A stretch of 64,000 nucleotides of DNA, taken from assembly GCF_022234545.1 (NCBI RefSeq), contig NZ_JAIEUI010000005.1, positions 1 to 64,000 of the forward strand. The letters run 5' to 3'. Source of the DNA: Paenibacillus piscarius (GTDB lineage: Bacteria; Bacillota; Bacilli; Paenibacillales; Paenibacillaceae). Positions 34,341 through 42,405 of the stretch are shown here, piece by piece; the stretch's first letter is position 1, and every line of letters begins with the position of its first letter. Under the pieces are notes generated by a model. That model had not been told where the DNA came from, did not search any database, and worked only from the letters and a program-made list of their open reading frames with translations. Both the position numbers and the translations under genes were made by a program.

Positions 34341-34856
34341 TCAGGAGCGTTTATAGATCTCCCGCATCACGTGGCGCAGCTCAGGCAGAATGAGCCGCTC
34401 CATGGCCAGCTTGATCGCGCCGGTCGAACCGGGCATGGAGAAGACGGCTGTGCTGCCGATCGTACCGGCAATAGCCCGGCTGAGCATAGCGGCAGACCCG
34501 ATATCCTCCTGGAAGCTGAGGAGCCGGAAGATCTCCCCGAAGCCCGGCAGCGACTTGTCGAGCAGGGAGGCGACGGCCTCGTAGGTGGTATCACGCGGAG
34601 AAATTCCGGTTCCTCCGGTCAGCAGCACCGCTTCTATACCCGAGTGGACAGAGCTCTGGTAGACCAGCTCGCGGATATCATCATAATCGTCTTGGACGAT
34701 AGTCCGGCCTACAACTGTATAGCCTGCGGCTTCCAGCAGATGCTGGATCAGCGGCCCTCCGGTATCCGTATCCGGGGTCCGGGTGTCAGAGACCGTTATA
34801 ACATAGCAGGCAACGGATTCCGGGGCCTCACTCCGGTGTTCTTCTACGGATGACAT
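34341..34856 (-). CDS. moaB: Molybdenum cofactor biosynthesis protein MoaB/MogA
   Basis: A 171-residue protein of the MogA/MoaB molybdopterin-binding fold. VITVSDTRTPDTDTGGPLI, VLLTGGTGISPRDTTYEAV and MPGSTGAIKLAMERL are the conserved substrate loops. It adenylylates molybdopterin before molybdenum insertion. AAGGAG lies 9 bases before ATG 34856, which is preferred over longer starts reaching 35030. It is the only molybdenum cofactor gene in view. It is divergent from the CobW-type gene. Confidence 0.9.
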   Translation of the reverse strand: MSSVEEHRSEAPESVACYVITVSDTRTPDTDTGGPLIQHLLEAAGYTVVGRTIVQDDYDDIRELVYQSSVHSGIEAVLLTGGTGISPRDTTYEAVASLLDKSLPGFGEIFRLLSFQEDIGSAAMLSRAIAGTIGSTAVFSMPGSTGAIKLAMERLILPELRHVMREIYKRS

Positions 34857-35030
34857 ACGCATCAGCTCCTTCTGGATAGATTCTCTCCTCATGATAGGGG
34901 AAGAAGGGGGCGAAGACAAGCCCGGGAGAGAACGCGCCTTAAGGCACCATCCGGCAGGTACGCCTTGCACAGAGGCGGCCATTGTAGTACACTCGCTAGC
35001 ATAAACGATTGATGCAGGGAGAGAACGCAT

Positions 35031-36023
35031 TTGAAACAGTCACTACCCGTCTATATATTGTCAGGCTTCCTCGGCAGCGGCAAGACAACCTTACTTCAGC
35101 GTCTGCTGGACTATTGGAACGAGCAGGGCCTCCGGCCGGCCGTCATCATGAATGAGCTGGGCGAGGTGAATCTGGACGGTCTGCTGGTGGAGCAGTCTGT
35201 ACCAATGGCAGAGATGCTGGGCGGTTGTATCTGCTGCACCAGCCGCGGCGACTTAAGCACTGAGCTGATGACACTGGTCAAGAAGGAATCGCCGGATGTA
35301 ATCGTTATTGAAGCCACCGGCGCAGCGAATCCGCTGGAGATTGTCGATGCGGTTACTGAGGCCTCGCTCTACCTGCAGGTGGAGCTCAAAGGACTGATAA
35401 CTGTTGTTGATGCCGCCCACCTTCTGGGGCTGTACCGTTCCCAGCAGGGGGCAACCTACCGGCTGATGCAGGAGCAGATCCGCTGCGCCTCGGTTCTGAT
35501 TCTGAATAAGACGGACCGGATCCAGGCAGAGGAGATTGCCGGGATTACAGAGGTGCTGCGCAAGTGGAATGCCTATGCAGAGATCCTGCCGGCGGTCCGC
35601 TGTGAGCTGGAGCCCGGGACACTGCTCGGCAGTGTAGGCAGCGTCCACCTTGAAGAGCGGGCCGATAGCGGATACGGAAGTACCGGAGGGGAGGTTCACG
35701 CTTCCCATGATCATGTGATGGCGTACACCCATTATTTCGAGCAGCCGGTGAACAGCGAGGAATTCGAGGCATTCGTCAAGGAGCTGCCGCGTGATGTATA
35801 CCGGGCTAAGGGGATTGTGACTTTTAATGATACCTCCAGCCGTTTCCTGTTCCAGTATGCCTACCGGGAGGCGGATTTCATGAAGATTACGCCCCAGGGG
35901 GAAGTGCCGGATGTCGCTGTGTTTATCGGGGAGCACTTCTCAGCGGGCAACCTGCGTACGGGGCTGTTGAGGCTGGAAGGAAGGGCTCCGGCAAGACCGG
36001 CAGGCGTCCGAAGAACACTGTAA
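35031..36023 (+). CDS. CobW/P47K family GTPase, possible metal chaperone
   Basis: A 330-residue G3E GTPase. Walker A LSGFLGSGKTTLLQRLL lies at the N-terminus, the metal-binding motif GGCICC follows near residue 65, and the guanine motif NKTD is in the middle (LILNKTDRI). The C-terminal CobW domain (FVKELPRDVYRAKGIVTF) completes the family layout. Members insert or deliver metals such as zinc or cobalt to target enzymes. Start is TTG 35031 with GGGAGAG upstream. The next gene encodes a Cys-rich copper-type protein, but different metals make a functional link uncertain. Confidence 0.88.
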   Translation: MKQSLPVYILSGFLGSGKTTLLQRLLDYWNEQGLRPAVIMNELGEVNLDGLLVEQSVPMAEMLGGCICCTSRGDLSTELMTLVKKESPDVIVIEATGAANPLEIVDAVTEASLYLQVELKGLITVVDAAHLLGLYRSQQGATYRLMQEQIRCASVLILNKTDRIQAEEIAGITEVLRKWNAYAEILPAVRCELEPGTLLGSVGSVHLEERADSGYGSTGGEVHASHDHVMAYTHYFEQPVNSEEFEAFVKELPRDVYRAKGIVTFNDTSSRFLFQYAYREADFMKITPQGEVPDVAVFIGEHFSAGNLRTGLLRLEGRAPARPAGVRRTL

Positions 36024-36065
36024 CGGAATCGGCAACGGCTCCGCCCGGCTGGTTCGCTCTTATTC

Positions 36066-36097
36066 TTGCAGGTTAATACATAGGCATACCCTATAAT
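36066..36097 (+). promoter_or_regulatory. Promoter-like region of the Cys-rich protein gene
   Basis: TTGCAG (36066-36071) and TATAAT (36092-36097) are 20 bases apart, a spacer typical of MerR-type (CueR) promoters, with an ATAGG/CCTAT dyad in between. Suggestive of metal control, not proven. Confidence 0.35.
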
Positions 36098-36119
36098 AAT
36101 TGCAGGAGGTAGTAAGGCT

Positions 36120-36467
36120 ATGACCCGAATTCAATATCAGGAATGCATTGACGCTTGTCTCAAATGTATGGATGCCTGTAACTATAGCTATGTCTCAAGC
36201 CTGAAAGAATATAATCTTGCCGACCTGAGGGAGAGCATCCAGCTGGACCGGGAATGTGCAGATATCTGCTCCTTCGCCGTCCAGGCCATGACCCGCAGAA
36301 GCCCGTTCGTGGTGGAGATTCTCCGCCTGTGTGCTGAAATCTGTGACCGCTGTGCAGATGCGAGCAGCAGACATGAGCATACCCACTGTCAGGATTGTAT
36401 CGATGCCTGCCGCAATGCGGCGGCGGCGTGCAGATTAGTCAGTGAAGCTGTTGAAGTATACGCTTAG
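36120..36467 (+). CDS. Four-helix-bundle copper-binding protein (DUF326, Csp-like)
   Basis: A 115-residue all-helical protein with 13 cysteines arranged in helix-facing motifs (CIDACLKCMDAC near the N-terminus, ADICSF, LCAEICDRCADA and CQDCIDACRNAAAAC). This matches the DUF326/Csp3 copper storage family, which binds many Cu(I) ions in the core of the bundle in the cytosol. No signal peptide is present, in line with the cytosolic branch. GGAGG lies 8-10 bases before ATG 36120. A strong terminator follows, so it is probably monocistronic. Confidence 0.85.
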   Translation: MTRIQYQECIDACLKCMDACNYSYVSSLKEYNLADLRESIQLDRECADICSFAVQAMTRRSPFVVEILRLCAEICDRCADASSRHEHTHCQDCIDACRNAAAACRLVSEAVEVYA

Positions 36468-36515
36468 TACGGCTTGAAGCACGTTCAGCCACCTACCGGA
36501 TAGGCTACGTAAATG

Positions 36516-36558
36516 AACCAGACAGCTGCGGAATTCCTCCGCACGGTTCTGGTTTTTT
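36516..36558 (+). terminator. Terminator after the Cys-rich protein gene
   Basis: AACCAGA/TCTGGTT with an inner GCGGA-TCCGC stem, then six T residues. Confidence 0.8.
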
Positions 36559-36561
36559 GGT

Positions 36562-37575
36562 ATGAAGGGAAGGAATTGTTATCTTCAAAAAGGAGAACAG
36601 GGGCGTTCCGGCGAATGTAACCAATTAGGAGTTGAAGGAGGCCTGGAAGCTACGGACACATCACCGTTATTCACATTAACCCGGGGAAGCAAGCGGTACG
36701 GAGGCCGTACAGTGCTGAATGAGATCTCTATGACGGTCCGTCCCGGTGCGGCAACAGCCCTAATCGGACGCAACGGCTCCGGCAAAAGCACACTGCTCTC
36801 CATCCTCGCCGGACTCTTGAAGCTGTCCTCCGGTGAGCTTAAATGGCATAATCAGGGGATCACCGCTGGTTATGCGCCTGAAGCATTTCCCGGCTTGAAG
36901 CTGGCGGCAGAGGAATATCTGCACGCTATGGGCCGAATAGCCGGACTCCCGGAGAGAGAGGCCCGTTCCCGGGTAAGCAGTCTCTTGCAGCGCTTCGGTC
37001 TGGATGCCTTCCGGAGCCGCCCGATGGAAGGGTACTCTAAGGGAATGCTGCAGAAGGTCAATCTAATCCAGAGCGTGCTGATCCGGCCGCAGCTTCTGCT
37101 GCTTGACGAGCCGATGTCCGGACTGGACCTGCCGGCACAGGATACTCTTATAGCGCTGCTGCAGGAATTGAAGCAGGAGGGCACAGCACTTATCTTCTCC
37201 GTGCACGAGCCGCAGATCATTGAGGCGCTGGGCGATGAGGTGATTGTATTGCAGGAAGGGCAGGTCATCCGGACGATTCGCGGACCGGAGCATCTGCGGA
37301 GCGCGCCTGCCATGAATATTATCTGCACCGGGCTGCCGGAAGCGGCGCAGCAGGCAGTTAAGAGTCTGTCCGGAGTATACGAGATGCAGCCTGTGCCGGA
37401 ACGTTCAGGGACAGCCTGTATCGGGCTGACCGCAGATCAGAAGATGTCAGATATCTGCCTGCAGCAGATTCTATCCGCAGGCGGTTCGGTAGTTGAGGTG
37501 AAGCCGCTCGGAGGGCTGAGTGATCTGGCAGAGTGGATGGATCCGAAGAAGCAGATCGGAAGTGGGAGCAGATGA
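36562..37575 (+). CDS. ABC transporter ATP-binding protein
   Basis: An ABC-2 type ATPase of about 310-337 residues. Walker A is GRNGSGKST, the signature is YSKGMLQKVNLIQSV (variant LSGGQ) and Walker B is LLLLDEPMSGLD. A C-terminal extension of about 100 residues after the nucleotide-binding domain is usual in this subfamily (EcsA/YxlF-like). The start is uncertain: the longest frame begins at ATG 36562 with no clear ribosome site, and no in-frame standard start follows an internal AAGGAGG near 36635. It overlaps the permease by 4 bases (ATGA), so the two work together. The substrate is unknown. Confidence 0.87.
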   Translation: MKGRNCYLQKGEQGRSGECNQLGVEGGLEATDTSPLFTLTRGSKRYGGRTVLNEISMTVRPGAATALIGRNGSGKSTLLSILAGLLKLSSGELKWHNQGITAGYAPEAFPGLKLAAEEYLHAMGRIAGLPEREARSRVSSLLQRFGLDAFRSRPMEGYSKGMLQKVNLIQSVLIRPQLLLLDEPMSGLDLPAQDTLIALLQELKQEGTALIFSVHEPQIIEALGDEVIVLQEGQVIRTIRGPEHLRSAPAMNIICTGLPEAAQQAVKSLSGVYEMQPVPERSGTACIGLTADQKMSDICLQQILSAGGSVVEVKPLGGLSDLAEWMDPKKQIGSGSR

Positions 37576-38282
37576 AGGGACTAATCGGTTACTTTATGCG
37601 GAGCTACAGTGTCTCGCAGCGGTATTTCGGTCCGGTCGCCGGGATGATCATTGCCGTACTTATTCTCTATTCTTACAAGCCTAATCCGGTAATGAGCAGC
37701 TACTCCGCCACAGCTGTGTTTGTATATGCAGGTTGTGCCTGGCTGGGCTTAAGCTTCCTGAATCATGAATATGCCGTGCAGAAGCAGGTGGTAATCGTCC
37801 AGCTCCGCAGTGCCCGCCGGTATAGCCTTGGCGCTATTCTGACCTTGGTCCTGATGATTCTGCTGCTGGCTCTGCCTGTGGTTCTGTACCCGGTTGTCAC
37901 CGGAAGCTTCGTTGAACCTGCAGGGCTTCAGCGGATTCTGCTGGCCTACGCAGGCCATGTTCTTCTGGGTATCTTAGGGAGCTCGCTCTCTCTGGTTCTG
38001 CAATCCTCGTGGGTGCCTAGAAGGAGCTATGCTGCCGGGATATTGCTTATCGTGCTTATCTTATCCATCAGTGCAGGCAAAGTGGCAGAGCTGATCCCCC
38101 GTCCGCTTGTACAAGTGCTCCTGCCGCCCGTGTACCCGGTCATGGACAAGCTGATGAATGCCGATGCACTGCCGCTTGGGACGGTTCTGGCCGCTTACGG
38201 CCACGTGCTTGCGTACATATGTATATTGGCTGGTGTCTATCTTTACCGCTCCGGCCGTATGGATAACAACAAAACCAATTAA
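37572..38282 (+). CDS. ABC transporter permease
   Basis: A 236-residue protein with about six hydrophobic segments (for example AGMIIAVLILYS, TAVFVYAGCAWLGLSFL, LMILLLALPVVLY and GILLIVLILSIS) and a basic C-terminal end. ATG 37572 overlaps the ATPase stop codon as ATGA, with GGGAG nearby, so translation is coupled; the upstream part of the frame to 37533 is not expected to be translated. It forms the membrane half of the exporter encoded with the ATPase. No family-specific motif identifies the cargo. Confidence 0.82.
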   Translation: MKGLIGYFMRSYSVSQRYFGPVAGMIIAVLILYSYKPNPVMSSYSATAVFVYAGCAWLGLSFLNHEYAVQKQVVIVQLRSARRYSLGAILTLVLMILLLALPVVLYPVVTGSFVEPAGLQRILLAYAGHVLLGILGSSLSLVLQSSWVPRRSYAAGILLIVLILSISAGKVAELIPRPLVQVLLPPVYPVMDKLMNADALPLGTVLAAYGHVLAYICILAGVYLYRSGRMDNNKTN

Positions 38283-38321
38283 GCTTCAGACCAATAAACA
38301 GATTAAGAACGGGGAGGAACG

Positions 38322-38786
38322 ATGAAGGATACACAAATACCGGAGAGTGAACAATCCAAAGAGCTATTCGCATATTTCGGGCTGGCCGTCTATTATTGCC
38401 AGGCGCTGGAGCAGCAATTGACGAATCTGCTGCTGCTGACGAAGCTGTCGCAGGGCAGAACACCGACAGACGCCGAAATCGCGGAATTGTATCAACGCAA
38501 GCTTAGCAATTCACTCGGCCAGCTCATCAAAGAAATCCAGCATCACTTCCCATTCTCGGAAGAAGAGACAGTCCAGCTGCAGGCCGTGTGGAAGGAACGC
38601 AACCATATTGTCCACGACTATTTCAAGGAGCGGATTCAGGAGACCTTCACCCCGGCCGGCCGGGCGCATATGATCCGTGAGCTGAAACGCTTCAAGAATA
38701 AGGCGAGCAGGCTGGAGATTAAGCTGCAGGGCTACTGCACTGAGATGTACGGCAAGCTCGGGCTGGAGGAAGAGCAGCTACGCTAA
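38322..38786 (+). CDS. Helical protein with a HEPN-type RxxxxHxY motif, unknown function
   Basis: A 154-residue, mainly helical, charged protein. I do not recognise a named family, but residues around 90-97 read RNHIVHDYF, a perfect R-x4-H-x-Y motif of HEPN domains. HEPN proteins are often ribonuclease toxins or regulators. No nucleotidyltransferase antitoxin gene is adjacent. ATG 38322 has GGGGAGGAACG upstream. It follows the ABC permease by 40 bases and could be in the same operon. The RNase idea is only an inference from the motif. Confidence 0.7.
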   Translation: MKDTQIPESEQSKELFAYFGLAVYYCQALEQQLTNLLLLTKLSQGRTPTDAEIAELYQRKLSNSLGQLIKEIQHHFPFSEEETVQLQAVWKERNHIVHDYFKERIQETFTPAGRAHMIRELKRFKNKASRLEIKLQGYCTEMYGKLGLEEEQLR

Positions 38787-38810
38787 ACTGCATATCTGTA
38801 TTTACCTAAA

Positions 38811-38856
38811 AGAGACCTGCTCCTTGCGCACCAATGCTGCGTTCGGACAGGTCTCT
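38811..38856. terminator. Bidirectional terminator between convergent genes
   Basis: AGAGACCTG/CAGGTCTCT arms enclosing a smaller GC-rich stem; ATTTGTT on one side and TTTT on the other strand. Confidence 0.75.
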
Positions 38857-38861
38857 ATTTG

Positions 38862-40154
38862 TTATTGCACGGCCAGCGTTGCCGGCAGGGATGCCTCCAG
38901 CTCCTGCAGCCCGCAGGCCACAATAAGCTCAGGAGCGAACCGTATGCCGGTCGCGCCGGTAGAGCGCATCAGCGCCTGGAAGGCTTGAAGGAGGGCAGGA
39001 AGCATTCCGCGCTCAAGGGCTTCCCCAGGCTCCCACCACCAGCGGATGATGTCGAGAATGCCGGTCTTCTTATTCAGCACCGGCTCCAGCCGGGCGATGA
39101 AGCGGTCACCGTAGAGCAGAGGAAGCACATAATAGCCGTACTCCCGCTCCAGCACCGGCTTATAGACCTCCCAGCGGTAATGGAAGCCGAACAGCTGGCG
39201 GATCAGCTCCCGGTCCCACAGCAGATTGTCGAGCGGTGCCAGCAGGGCGGCGAAGGAGCTTCCGCCGGAAAGGGTCTGAGGCTGCGCTTCAGCATCAGAC
39301 TGTGGGACATCAGCGGACTCCTCCTGAAGCACCGCCTCCAGCACGGGGGTATCCGCCGTCCGGACATAGAGCGGAAGCTTAAGGCCCTCAACCTGCACCT
39401 CCCGGAGCAGATCACTCTGCAGCAGGCGCTGAACCGAGGCTGTCCGCTCCTTGCTCTTCAGCCCGGCAATGCCGAGCCAGCCGTCGCCGGACCGGTTCCA
39501 TTGCAGGCCGATGCTGCCGATGCGGCGCAGCACATACCAGTCGAAATGCGACTCAAGGGTCGTGTTGGGATCGCTGGCATTGAGCAGCTCAGCCGGCAGC
39601 AGCTTGGACGTATAGTCATAGTACCGCCGGGTATGCACCCGGTGGTGGATGGACAGCTCTCCCCAGAAGTACATGCTCTCCATGGCCGCCCGGGAGAGCC
39701 GCGCCGGGGCCCAGGCCCAGGCGATCTTCTCCCGGCTCTCCAGATCCAGGGAAGAGAGCGGCCCGCGCGATTCCAGCTCCTCGCGGACATGGGCCACCAT
39801 AGCCGCCATCGCTTCGTTGTGCCGGTGTCTGGCAGCGGCTTCCCGCCGCCGCTGGAAGTAGGGCCAGTCCTCTGTGCAGTAGATGGACATATTCTTGTCC
39901 CAGCCATCGATCAGCACTCTGTCCCGGTAGAGCAGCTCATTCGCCATGGCCGGTACAAAGTCCGGAATCCGGGCCTGCAATACAAGCTCGTGATTATGAC
40001 CGGCAATGCTGAGCGGGTCATACTGGATACAGCCCACATGGCGCACATAATCATAAATGCCCTGCTTGCCTCCGGTTCCTCCGGCCGCCACCAGCCGCTG
40101 GTGGCGCAGCAGGAAGAGCCGCGCCTGCCGCTTGCTGAGCTTGTAGGTTATCAC
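38862..40154 (-). CDS. YcaQ/AlkX-like DNA glycosylase (DUF1006)
   Basis: A 430-residue winged-helix family protein (HTH_42). LSKRQARLFLLRHQRLV starts the DNA-binding domain, and VGCIQYDPLSIAGHNHELVLQAR contains the catalytic Q-Y-D sequence near residue 55. WSYWGPW-type core segments such as YFWGELSIHHRVHTRRYYD follow. Characterised relatives (E. coli YcaQ/AlkX and Streptomyces AlkZ) unhook DNA interstrand crosslinks or remove bulky alkyl adducts. GTG 40154 is chosen because GAGG lies 8 bases upstream; the frame to 40223 has no site. It lies between two exporters and converges on the HEPN-like gene. Confidence 0.82.
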   Translation of the reverse strand: MITYKLSKRQARLFLLRHQRLVAAGGTGGKQGIYDYVRHVGCIQYDPLSIAGHNHELVLQARIPDFVPAMANELLYRDRVLIDGWDKNMSIYCTEDWPYFQRRREAAARHRHNEAMAAMVAHVREELESRGPLSSLDLESREKIAWAWAPARLSRAAMESMYFWGELSIHHRVHTRRYYDYTSKLLPAELLNASDPNTTLESHFDWYVLRRIGSIGLQWNRSGDGWLGIAGLKSKERTASVQRLLQSDLLREVQVEGLKLPLYVRTADTPVLEAVLQEESADVPQSDAEAQPQTLSGGSSFAALLAPLDNLLWDRELIRQLFGFHYRWEVYKPVLEREYGYYVLPLLYGDRFIARLEPVLNKKTGILDIIRWWWEPGEALERGMLPALLQAFQALMRSTGATGIRFAPELIVACGLQELEASLPATLAVQ

Positions 40155-40230
40155 CGCTATCACCTCATCCAATATTATGTATTGCCTATCATTATACAGA
40201 ACAAGTGTTCCGATGACAAGCAAGAAGAAG

Positions 40231-40259
40231 CCCCCTGAAGCTTCGCAGCTCAGGGGGCG
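40231..40259 (-). terminator. Terminator of the heterodimeric ABC operon
   Basis: Minus-strand hairpin GCCCCCTGA/TCAGGGGGC followed by TTCTTCTT, directly after the last ABC gene stop. Confidence 0.7.
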
Positions 40260-40289
40260 GATGCTAAGGGGATTTCAGGAAGACAGAAA

Positions 40290-42383
40290 TTACAGCTCCA
40301 CGGAAGGACGCAGTCCCGCTGGAGCGGCATTCCCTGCAGAAGCAGCGGCTACGGGATCTGTTGACAGGTCTCCGGCGCCTGCACCGAGCTGGAGCTGGTA
40401 CATGCGGAAGTATCTTCCGCCAAGCGCCATCAGCTCATCATGGCTGCCGCGTTCGACAATCTGGCCACGGTGAAGCACCAGAATCTGATCAGCACTGCGG
40501 ATCGTCGACAGACGATGGGCGATGATGAAGGTGGTGCGGCCTTTCTTCAGCACCTCCAGCGCCTGCTGGATGATGCTCTCCGTCTCTGTATCGATATTGG
40601 AGGTCGCCTCGTCCAGAATCAGAATCGCAGGATCGAAGGCGAGCGCTCTGGCGAAGGAGATTAGCTGCCGTTGTCCGGCGGACAATGTGCTGCCCTTCTC
40701 AATAACGGGCTCGTCAAAGCCCTGCGGCAGATGGGACAATAATTTGTCGGCCCCTACCTCGCGCAGCGCCCGTTCCACCCGTTCCCGGGAGATCCGTTCG
40801 TCACCGAGGCTGACATTGGAGGCAATAGTTCCGGTGAAGAGATAAGGGTCCTGCAGCACAATGCCCATATGGCTGCGCAGCCACTGCTTAGGCAGGCTTG
40901 TGACCTCCTGACCGTCGATCGTAATGCTGCCTTTTTGCGGATCATAGAACCGGAACAGCAGGTTGATGATCGAGCTTTTGCCGGAGCCGGTATGACCGAC
41001 CAAGGCCACGGTCTCACCCGGGCGCGCTTCGAAGGAGATGTCGCGAAGGACGAAGTCCTTTTTGTAAGCGAAGGAGACATCCTTGAACACGACATTGCCC
41101 TTGTAACGCGGCATGGAACCGTCAGTAACCGGCACTCCCGGCTCATCCATCAGCGTGAACACGCGGCCGGCCGAGACCATGGAGCTGTCCAGATTGGCGA
41201 GCTGGTTGACCATGCCTGTAATCGGCTGGAACATCCGGCCCAGCACATCGACGAAGGCATACAGGACACCCAGGGAGACGAAGGTGGAACCGTTCATACT
41301 GCCGAAGCCGAAATACCACAGCACCAGCACGAACGAGAGGTTGCGCAGCGAGTTCACCAGATTGTGCGAGGTGAAGGCATTCAGATTCAGCATTTTGTTC
41401 TGGTACTTCAGATAATCGTCATTTAGCTGTTCGAATTCAGCGCTGCTCTGCTTCTGGCGGCGGAAGATCCGGATGATAGACATCCCCTGAATGGATTCAT
41501 TGATAATCGCATTAATCTCGCTCAGCCGTGAGCGGATAATCGTGTTGTACTTGGTCGCGATCTTGCGGTACAGCACAATCCAGAGAATAATGACCGGCAC
41601 GATGAACAAGCTCACCAGCCCCAGCTTCACATCAAGCAGGAACAGAGCCACATAGACACCGGTGATGTTGATAATCCCTGTAGCGAAGTTGGATAACACG
41701 GCAATGAACAGATCCTTGACTGCTTCCGTATCATTGGTAACCCGGGAGACAACCTTGCCTGCCGGCAGATTATCGAAGAAATGCACCGGTAGACGCTGGA
41801 TATGGGCGTAGACATCGGTTCTCAGCTTGCGGATGACCTGGTTGGCCGAGGACTGGAGCCAGTAGGTTTTGCCGAACTCGGCAATAATCGAGATCACCAG
41901 GAACAGGGCATACAGGCCTACAAGTTCATAGATTCCGGGAAGCTCCGGCTGGTAAAAAGAGAACAGCTCGCCTGCCGATAACTTGACTGCCGGATAGACG
42001 CTGATCTGGTTGCCGTATTTGACCTGGACGCTCCCGTCTGTGAAGCTCCGCGCTCCTTCGGCCTGCGTTACAGCCTCATTGATGAAGTAGAAGCTCCGGC
42101 CCACCTGCAGCAGGCGGACCTCCTGCCCCTTGGCTTCACCTTCGGCGAACCGGTCACCGCGTTTGTAGTAAGTGTTGTTATATTCAGCAGCATCCTTGGG
42201 CGAAGCCGTCTGGAAGTAGGGCTTCTCTATAGCCAGCAGATGGTTGTCAATCATGCTCTTGGCGATGAATGGCCCGGCCAGCTCGGCCGCGACTCCGATC
42301 GTGAGGAGCAGCAGGGCTGCGATGAAGGTCTTTTTGGCGGTCAGTGCATATTGCAGCAGACGTTTGCCGGTACTCTGTTTCAA
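40290..42383 (-). CDS. Heterodimeric ABC exporter subunit with canonical ATPase site (BmrD/YheH-like)
   Basis: About 697 residues. A type IV exporter membrane domain with six helices contains a large extra stretch of about 110 residues between helices 1 and 2, as in YheH/BmrD of B. subtilis. The ATPase domain has Walker A GHTGSGKSS, signature STLSAGQRQLISFARAL, Walker B ILILDEATSNID with the catalytic Glu and AHRLST. TTG 42383 is preferred because AGGAGGTG sits 8 bases upstream; ATG 42413 has no site. The upstream gene ends at 42406. It exports lipophilic drugs or lipids in relatives. Confidence 0.88.
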   Translation of the reverse strand: MKQSTGKRLLQYALTAKKTFIAALLLLTIGVAAELAGPFIAKSMIDNHLLAIEKPYFQTASPKDAAEYNNTYYKRGDRFAEGEAKGQEVRLLQVGRSFYFINEAVTQAEGARSFTDGSVQVKYGNQISVYPAVKLSAGELFSFYQPELPGIYELVGLYALFLVISIIAEFGKTYWLQSSANQVIRKLRTDVYAHIQRLPVHFFDNLPAGKVVSRVTNDTEAVKDLFIAVLSNFATGIINITGVYVALFLLDVKLGLVSLFIVPVIILWIVLYRKIATKYNTIIRSRLSEINAIINESIQGMSIIRIFRRQKQSSAEFEQLNDDYLKYQNKMLNLNAFTSHNLVNSLRNLSFVLVLWYFGFGSMNGSTFVSLGVLYAFVDVLGRMFQPITGMVNQLANLDSSMVSAGRVFTLMDEPGVPVTDGSMPRYKGNVVFKDVSFAYKKDFVLRDISFEARPGETVALVGHTGSGKSSIINLLFRFYDPQKGSITIDGQEVTSLPKQWLRSHMGIVLQDPYLFTGTIASNVSLGDERISRERVERALREVGADKLLSHLPQGFDEPVIEKGSTLSAGQRQLISFARALAFDPAILILDEATSNIDTETESIIQQALEVLKKGRTTFIIAHRLSTIRSADQILVLHRGQIVERGSHDELMALGGRYFRMYQLQLGAGAGDLSTDPVAAASAGNAAPAGLRPSVEL

Positions 42384-42405
42384 CGGTGACACCTCCTGTT
42401 GGTTG

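Noticed and set aside
38859..40238. 459-codon open frame opposite the YcaQ-like gene
   Set aside because: It mirrors the coding strand of a recognisable protein family and gives low-complexity, unnatural sequence; GC-rich genes commonly leave such antisense frames open.
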